DNA of 10,680 bases, taken from the NCBI GenBank assembly GCA_020024855.1, contig JAHHTB010000059.1:1-10680 (forward strand), in the 5' to 3' direction. The position numbers were made by a program, and so were the translations under genes. This DNA is from Fusobacterium sp. (GTDB lineage: Bacteria > Fusobacteriota > Fusobacteriia > Fusobacteriales > Fusobacteriaceae). Shown here piece by piece: positions 6,793 to 10,680 of the stretch. The notes under the pieces were generated by a model. That model made no database searches. It was not told where the DNA came from and saw only the letters and a list, made by a program, of their open reading frames with translations. Numbering within the stretch: position 1 is the first letter of the stretch; each line of letters begins with the position of its first letter.

Positions 6793-6800
6793 TCACCTCT
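6793..6800 (-). promoter_or_regulatory. Shine-Dalgarno site deciding the pyrD start
   Basis: AGAGGTGA on the minus strand matches the 3' end of 16S rRNA over the whole GAGGTGA core. It contains the in-frame GTG at 6796, so that GTG is unlikely to be the start. The next in-frame start codon, TTG at 6787, lies 5 nt beyond the motif, at normal spacing. Confidence 0.6.
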
Positions 6801-6816
6801 TAATTTATTTCCCAAT

Positions 6817-7620
6817 TTACTTTCCACAACTACAAGGAACTGTTTCTTTCGGATTAACATCAATAACTACTCTGCTATCAAATACAGGTCCATCATGACA
6901 CACTTTTTTCATTCCTTCGTTTGTTAGTATAGAGCAACCTACACATGCTTTTACTCCACATGCCATTCTTTCTTCTAAAGATACTTCACAATATACTCCA
7001 AATTCTTCAGCTGTTTTTGCTACAAACTCCATCATAATATGAGGACCACAAGTATAAACTGCATCTATTTTTCTTTCAGATAAAATCTCTCTTAAAGGAA
7101 TAGTTACATTTCCTTTTACTCCTACTGAACCGTCATCTGTAGTAATTATTGTTTCTACATTTTCTAGATTCATATTTTCTAAAATTTTTATGCTTTCTGC
7201 ATTTCTTCCACCACAAATAAAGATAACTTTGTTCTTCTCAGAAAGACTTTCTATTAATAATTTCATTGGTGCTATTCCCATTCCTCCACCAACTACAACT
7301 ATTGTTTTTTCTTCAACTTGTGTTGTAAATCCATGTCCAAGAGGTCCTTGAATATTTATAATGTCTCCCTCAGATAGACAACTAAATTCTTTTGTCCCCT
7401 TTCCTTTTACTTCATAATAAAATTCTACAACGTTTTCCTTCCTATTAATATAGTGTAAACTTATAGGTCTTCTAAGTAATGTTGCTCCATTTTTACACTG
7501 AAGCATGAAAAATTGTCCAGCACAAGATGACTCTATTACTTTCTCCCCTTTTAATTTCATTAAATAATAATTACCACCAATATGGATATTTTCTAAAACT
7601 TTACAATCCTCTAAAAACAT
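6817..7620 (-). CDS. pyrK: Dihydroorotate dehydrogenase B, electron transfer subunit
   Basis: PyrK is the FAD and [2Fe-2S] subunit that lets PyrD use NAD+. From ATG 7620 the protein has 267 aa. The FAD-domain motif RPISLH is at 51-56, the NAD-binding GGGMGIAP at 111-118 and CGPH at 191-194. The iron-sulfur cluster is bound by C221, C226, C229 and C241 (C-x4-C-x2-C-x11-C), the usual PyrK pattern. I chose ATG 7620 because a GGGGG-containing ribosome site precedes it. An in-frame ATG at 7662 would lie inside pyrB and lacks such a site. The pyrB stop is 14 nt upstream and pyrD follows. An extra Cys pair (C263, C265) sits at the extreme C terminus; its role is unknown. Confidence 0.95.
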   Translation of the reverse strand: MFLEDCKVLENIHIGGNYYLMKLKGEKVIESSCAGQFFMLQCKNGATLLRRPISLHYINRKENVVEFYYEVKGKGTKEFSCLSEGDIINIQGPLGHGFTTQVEEKTIVVVGGGMGIAPMKLLIESLSEKNKVIFICGGRNAESIKILENMNLENVETIITTDDGSVGVKGNVTIPLREILSERKIDAVYTCGPHIMMEFVAKTAEEFGVYCEVSLEERMACGVKACVGCSILTNEGMKKVCHDGPVFDSRVVIDVNPKETVPCSCGK

Positions 7621-7634
7621 TTTTCCCCCTAAAC

Positions 7635-8699
7635 CTATATTTCTTTTCCACAATAATAACAATATTTTCTTCCATTAACTATTTCTACTTTATTATCTGT
7701 TTGTTCAAAAGATGTTATACAATTATTATTTGTACATACTCTTGTTTTATTTTTCACAACTTCATTTTGTTCTTTTTCTTTATAATTTATATCTAATTTT
7801 CCTAAAGCTGTTCCAATCATTGCTTCTCTTACTGGAACACCATTCTTAGCTTGTTTAAAGTATAATGCATGTTTTGTATCATCTAAATCTATATCTATTT
7901 CATCTACTCTTGGAAGTGGATGAAGAATTATCATATTCTCTTTACATTTTCCAACTATTGACTCTTTTGAAATAACATATATCCCTTTCATTCTTTCATA
8001 AAGAGCTTCATCTTCAAATCTTTCTTTTTGTATTCTTGTCATGTAAAGAACATCTACTTCTTTAAGTATTTCTTTATAATCAGAAACTAATTTATATTCT
8101 ATTCCTTTTTCATCAAGTTCATGAGTTATCTCTTCTGGAATTTGAATCTCTTCTGGAGCGACAAAATAAAATTTTTGTCCTTCAAATTTAGACAGTGCTC
8201 TTGCAAGTGAGTGGACAGTTCTACCATATTTTAAATCTCCAACAAATGCTGTTACTATATTATCTATTCTTCCTTGTTCTTCTTGAATAGTAAATAAATC
8301 TAATAGTGTTTGACTTGGATGTTCATTTGCTCCATCTCCTGCATTTATAATTGGAACACATGAAACATCATCTGCAAATTTTGCTGCACCATCTCTTAAA
8401 TGTCTCATTATAATTACGTCTGCATATCCTTCTGTCATTTTTATTGTATCTCTTAAACTCTCACCTTTTTTAAGAGATGTTGCACTTGGACTATCAAATC
8501 CTAAAACTTTTGCCCCTATTCTAAAACTTGCTGATGTAAATGATAGTCTTGTTCTTGTTGACGGCTCAAAGAATAGTGTCGCTGCTATTTTGTCTTTAAT
8601 AAGTTCTACATTTGGAGTTTCCTTTAACTCTTTTGCCCTTTTTAAAATTTCTAAAATCTCATTTTTGGTAAATTCTTTGATAGATATGAAACTTTTCAT
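7635..8699 (-). CDS. pyrB: Aspartate carbamoyltransferase with fused PyrI-like zinc ribbon
   Basis: PyrB makes N-carbamoyl-aspartate from carbamoyl phosphate and aspartate, the committed step. Residues 1 to about 303 are a complete catalytic chain: the carbamoyl-phosphate motif STRTR (47-51), the mobile loop SLKKGESLRDT (75-85), HPSQ (127-130), the aspartate-site RIQKERF (222-228) and HPLPR (260-264). It is longer than ordinary catalytic chains (about 305-310 aa). A lysine/glutamate linker leads to a C-terminal four-cysteine module: C322-x4-C327 and C347-x2-C350, with TNNNCI and YCYYCGKE. This resembles the zinc domain of E. coli PyrI, the part that contacts catalytic chains. The nucleotide-binding allosteric domain of PyrI is absent. 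ATG 8699 has a GGGAGG site. The gene is first in the operon, behind an attenuator. Catalytic function is very secure; the role of the zinc tail is inferred. Confidence 0.95.
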   Translation of the reverse strand: MKSFISIKEFTKNEILEILKRAKELKETPNVELIKDKIAATLFFEPSTRTRLSFTSASFRIGAKVLGFDSPSATSLKKGESLRDTIKMTEGYADVIIMRHLRDGAAKFADDVSCVPIINAGDGANEHPSQTLLDLFTIQEEQGRIDNIVTAFVGDLKYGRTVHSLARALSKFEGQKFYFVAPEEIQIPEEITHELDEKGIEYKLVSDYKEILKEVDVLYMTRIQKERFEDEALYERMKGIYVISKESIVGKCKENMIILHPLPRVDEIDIDLDDTKHALYFKQAKNGVPVREAMIGTALGKLDINYKEKEQNEVVKNKTRVCTNNNCITSFEQTDNKVEIVNGRKYCYYCGKEI

Positions 8700-8721
8700 C
8701 TTTTCCTCCCTTGTATTGTAT

Positions 8722-8769
8722 AAAAAAAAGGAATAAAAACTATAATTCTTTTATTATAGCTTCTATTCC
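8722..8769 (-). terminator. Intrinsic terminator in the pyr leader (attenuator)
   Basis: On the minus strand a 17-bp stem forms between 8769-8753 and 8746-8730, with two G-U pairs and no bulge. It has a 6-nt AAAAGA loop and is followed directly by eight U (8729-8722). It lies after the operon promoter and 22 nt before the pyrB ATG. It must therefore be read through for pyr expression, which makes it an attenuator rather than an end-of-gene terminator. The leader ORF stop codon lies 7 nt before the stem. Confidence 0.85.
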
Positions 8770-8776
8770 TAAAATA

Positions 8777-8890
8777 TTAAAAACTGTTATAAATACTTGG
8801 TAAATTAAGTGAAAATATAAAAATACTAAACCCTGAAAAAATATCTTTAAAATAATTTTTATTCTTTTTAAAGAACTTCTCTCTATCCAC
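8777..8890 (-). CDS. Putative pyr operon leader peptide, 37 aa (pyrL-like)
   Basis: This small ORF starts at GTG 8890 and ends at TAA 8779-8777. A strong ribosome site, GGGAGG (8903-8898), lies 7 nt before the start, and the promoter start point is about 27 nt upstream. The peptide begins MDREKFFKKNKNYF and ends LNLPSIYNSF. It has 8 Phe in 37 residues, seven as TTT, and its codons contain U-runs of up to six. The stop codon is 7 nt before the terminator stem at 8769, so a ribosome finishing the ORF would cover the base of the stem. By analogy with the E. coli pyrBI leader (pyrL), slow transcription at low UTP would let the ribosome keep up with polymerase and prevent termination. The peptide itself need have no function. 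Translation is inferred, not shown; the gene is too short for coding statistics. Confidence 0.6.
   Translation of the reverse strand: MDREKFFKKNKNYFKDIFSGFSIFIFSLNLPSIYNSF
8861..8876 (-). other. Possible RNA polymerase pause hairpin in the pyr leader
   Basis: GTTCTTT (8876-8870) can pair with AAAGAAT (8867-8861) in the nascent leader RNA. In practice this gives a 5-6 bp stem with a small loop. It is followed 19 nt later by a run of six U (8841-8836) and then by further U-runs (8823-8819 and nearby). A hairpin followed by U-rich sequence is what a UTP-sensitive pause would need. The stem is AU-rich and weak, so this is tentative. Confidence 0.3.
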
Positions 8891-8897
8891 TTAATAT

Positions 8898-8903
8898 CCT
8901 CCC
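8898..8903 (-). promoter_or_regulatory. Shine-Dalgarno site of the pyr leader ORF
   Basis: GGGAGG sits 7 nt before the GTG at 8890 and is as good as the sites of the structural genes in this window. It is the main evidence that the leader ORF is translated, because no other start codon lies at a suitable distance. Confidence 0.6.
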
Positions 8904-8923
8904 TATTTTTTTACATTGTTAAG

Positions 8924-8952
8924 AGTATATCATATTTTTTACTTTTGTTCAA
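8924..8952 (-). promoter_or_regulatory. Promoter of the pyr operon
   Basis: TTGAAC (8952-8947), a 17-nt spacer and TATACT (8929-8924), with TG one base before the -10 box, form a near-consensus extended promoter. The start is predicted near 8917, giving a leader of about 218 nt before pyrB. It begins 18 nt after the hflX stop codon. There is no terminator between them, so readthrough from hflX is also possible. Confidence 0.75.
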
Positions 8953-8970
8953 TATTTTTTTATCTTGTTC

Positions 8971-10680
8971 TTATTCAGAAAGTATATATTTTCTACATTT
9001 ATTATAAACCTTTTCATCCACAACAGCAACTATTTTTATTCCCTCCCCTAAAAATTCCTCTTCTTCAACTATACCATTATTATGAATATAAGCTGACACT
9101 GATGTATCACTATAAGGTATAATATATTCTACTTTTTTCATTGTTTGAGGTAATTTAGTTACTGCCATCTCAAGAAGTTTATCAATATTCTTATTTTGTT
9201 TTGCACTTATTTCTATAATTTCATAATGAGATAGCTTTTCTTTTATTTCTAACATTTTTTCTTTTGAAACTAATTCTGATTTATTAAGAGCAAGTATAGT
9301 TGGTTTATCTTGACAACCAAGTTCTTTTAGAACATTTTCTACAACTTGAATTTCTTGGAAAAGATTTTCACTATGTGCATCTGTTACATGAACTAAAATA
9401 TCTGAAAAAATTACTTCTTCAAGAGTTGATTTAAATGCCTCTACTAAATCATGAGGAAGTTTTCTTATAAATCCAACAGTATCAGCTATTGCTACCTCCT
9501 TTTTGTCCGAAAGTTCTACAACTCTTACTGTAGTATCTAATGTGGCAAAAAGCATATCTTTTGCAAATACATCTTCTGTTTTGTTACTGTTCTCTTTACA
9601 ATATGTACTTACAATAAGATTTCTCAATGTTGACTTTCCTACGTTCGTATATCCAACAAGAGAAATTTTTCCCATTCCAGATTTTTCTCTTTTTTCCCTT
9701 TGAGTTCCTCTTGTTTTTTTGATTTTTTCAAGTTCTTCTTTCAGATTATGAATATTTTCTTTAATTTTTCTTCTATCTAATTCTAGCTTAGTTTCTCCAA
9801 GTCCTCTATTTCCAAGGCCTCCTACTCTTGATAAAGATGTTCCAAATCCAATAAGTCTTGTACTTCTATATCTAAGTGCTGCTAATTCTACTTGTATTTT
9901 AGCTTCTCTTGTTCTTGCTCTTCTTGCAAAAATTTCTAAAATAAGTGATGTTCTATCCATCACTTTACAACCTATAGCATCTTCTAAGTTTCTTATTTGA
10001 ATTCCAGAAAGTTCTTCATCAAAAATTATAAGATTTGCACCTTTTATCTGTTTTACTCTTGCAAGTTCTATAACTTTTCCTTTTCCAATATAAAAACTTT
10101 TATCTATATTGTTTCCTTTTTGGAGAATTATATCTACTGTTTCTATTTCACAAGCATCCGCAAGTTCTTTAAGTTCCTCTAAACTTGCCATACTCTCTCT
10201 TCCAACTAAAACCGCATAATCTTTATTTTCATCTTGAACCTCTCTAAGTCTTAAAGCTTTTTCTATCTCCGCTACCTTATCTAGATAACTATAATCTTCT
10301 ATACTTTCAAGATTATTTGCCCTATATTCCTCGTAACCTATAATATTATTTTCAACATTACAAAATGCGATTCCTATTCCTGTAATTTCTCCATCACTAT
10401 TTACACCTACTGCAATCATAGCATCAAGTTGTAATTCTATAAGAGCAGAAATATCTACATCTGAAAGTTTACAATTCCCATTTGGATGTGTATGAATAAT
10501 TCTAACTCCACTAAGTCTTTTTTCTTTAATCTCAATCTTAGGAAGCTTTGCACTAGAGTTATCCCCTATATTTATATCTACTACTTTCCCATTTCTATCA
10601 ATAGCTATACTTATCTCTTTATTAATTTTTATACTAGTCTCTGAAATTTTTTCTACAATCTCTTTTTTTAAAAATTTTCC
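8971..10680 (-). CDS. hflX: GTPase HflX, long form with N-terminal extension (5' end outside window)
   Basis: HflX is a ribosome-associated GTPase that splits or rescues stalled 70S ribosomes. The reading frame is open to the right edge, so 569 codons are visible and the true start lies beyond 10680. The internal ATG at 10419 is not the start. Numbering from the edge, residues 1 to about 95 form an extra N-terminal domain with HTHPNG and S-x2-D (H63, H65, S73, D76), a JAMM-like pattern. The HflX N-terminal domain follows, then a coiled-coil linker (about 295-335), then the G domain: G1 GYTNVGKST (343-351), switch FATLDTT (378-384), G3 DTVG (400-403), G4 NKSE and G5 ISAK. The C-terminal region ends with a short alpha/beta domain. 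The usual length of this long form is about 590-600 aa, so little is missing. It lies upstream of the pyr promoter on the same strand, with no link in function apparent. Confidence 0.93.
   Translation of the reverse strand, partial: GKFLKKEIVEKISETSIKINKEISIAIDRNGKVVDINIGDNSSAKLPKIEIKEKRLSGVRIIHTHPNGNCKLSDVDISALIELQLDAMIAVGVNSDGEITGIGIAFCNVENNIIGYEEYRANNLESIEDYSYLDKVAEIEKALRLREVQDENKDYAVLVGRESMASLEELKELADACEIETVDIILQKGNNIDKSFYIGKGKVIELARVKQIKGANLIIFDEELSGIQIRNLEDAIGCKVMDRTSLILEIFARRARTREAKIQVELAALRYRSTRLIGFGTSLSRVGGLGNRGLGETKLELDRRKIKENIHNLKEELEKIKKTRGTQREKREKSGMGKISLVGYTNVGKSTLRNLIVSTYCKENSNKTEDVFAKDMLFATLDTTVRVVELSDKKEVAIADTVGFIRKLPHDLVEAFKSTLEEVIFSDILVHVTDAHSENLFQEIQVVENVLKELGCQDKPTILALNKSELVSKEKMLEIKEKLSHYEIIEISAKQNKNIDKLLEMAVTKLPQTMKKVEYIIPYSDTSVSAYIHNNGIVEEEEFLGEGIKIVAVVDEKVYNKCRKYILSE

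Noticed and set aside
7621..7662. Longer pyrK reading frame beginning at ATG 7662
   Set aside because: It overlaps the end of pyrB, lacks its own ribosome site, and the 14 extra residues do not match the PyrK family. ATG 7620 has a strong GGGGG-type site.
8700..8920. PyrR-binding antiterminator RNA in the pyr leader
   Set aside because: I looked for the conserved PyrR hairpin-loop sequence (around CCxGAGAGG) and for a helix that competes with the 5' arm of the terminator, and found no convincing candidate. Only weak AU pairings exist.
10417..10419. ATG 10419 as the start of hflX
   Set aside because: The frame stays open upstream to the window edge and encodes conserved-looking sequence including HTHPNG. 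No ribosome site precedes this ATG, so it is an internal methionine.
1..10680. Mobile elements, CRISPR arrays, attachment sites and in-frame TGA selenoprotein genes
   Set aside because: No transposase, integrase, regular direct-repeat array or tRNA 3'-end duplication was seen, and no gene in the window shows an in-frame TGA followed by conserved coding sequence.

Overview
This window is AT-rich (roughly 70% A+T by eye). It carries protein genes on both strands, one tRNA gene, and no recognisable mobile element or CRISPR array. Very low GC, strong AGGAGG-type Shine-Dalgarno sites, a bacterial selenocysteine tRNA, a PyrDB/PyrK-type dihydroorotate dehydrogenase and a clostridial-style long HflX suggest an anaerobe of the Fusobacteriota (Fusobacterium/Cetobacterium type). 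A low-GC clostridial Firmicute is the alternative. The taxon is inferred from gene style only.

Layout. Positions 21-665 (minus) hold a 214-aa protein I do not recognise. A short divergent region (666-805) carries its promoter and the promoter of selC, the tRNA-Sec gene (806-898, plus). A strong terminator hairpin follows at 970-1000, then pepV (M20 dipeptidase, 1022-2407, plus). Next is a FabG-like short-chain dehydrogenase (2495-3220, plus) whose promoter is overlaid by a perfect 26-bp palindrome. A shared hairpin (about 3219-3259) separates fabG from the convergent pyrimidine operon.

The operon runs right to left on the minus strand from a promoter at 8952-8924: leader ORF, terminator/attenuator, pyrB, pyrK, pyrD, pyrF, pyrC, pyrE. 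Spacings are tight (an overlap of 7 nt up to gaps of 36 nt). Together these genes convert carbamoyl phosphate plus aspartate to UMP: PyrB, PyrC, PyrD/PyrK, PyrE and PyrF supply every step after carbamoyl phosphate synthesis. No carAB/pyrAA-AB is in the window. Upstream of the operon, hflX (minus) runs off the right edge of the window.

The most interesting structure is the pyr leader. A consensus promoter is followed by a good Shine-Dalgarno site, a 37-codon GTG-initiated ORF rich in U-runs, and a stop codon 7 nt before a 17-bp hairpin with a run of eight U. This is the architecture of UTP-sensitive, translation-coupled attenuation known from enterobacterial pyrBI (pyrL leader), and I see no PyrR-type site. 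The pyrB product also carries a C-terminal four-cysteine zinc ribbon resembling the zinc domain of PyrI, but without the nucleotide-binding allosteric domain. So the operon shows a pyrBI-like regulatory leader beside a PyrI remnant fused to the enzyme. Other points of note are the palindromic operator candidate, a FabG lacking the usual NADPH residues, a JAMM-like motif in the HflX N-terminal extension, and a terminator lying between pepV and every visible promoter.
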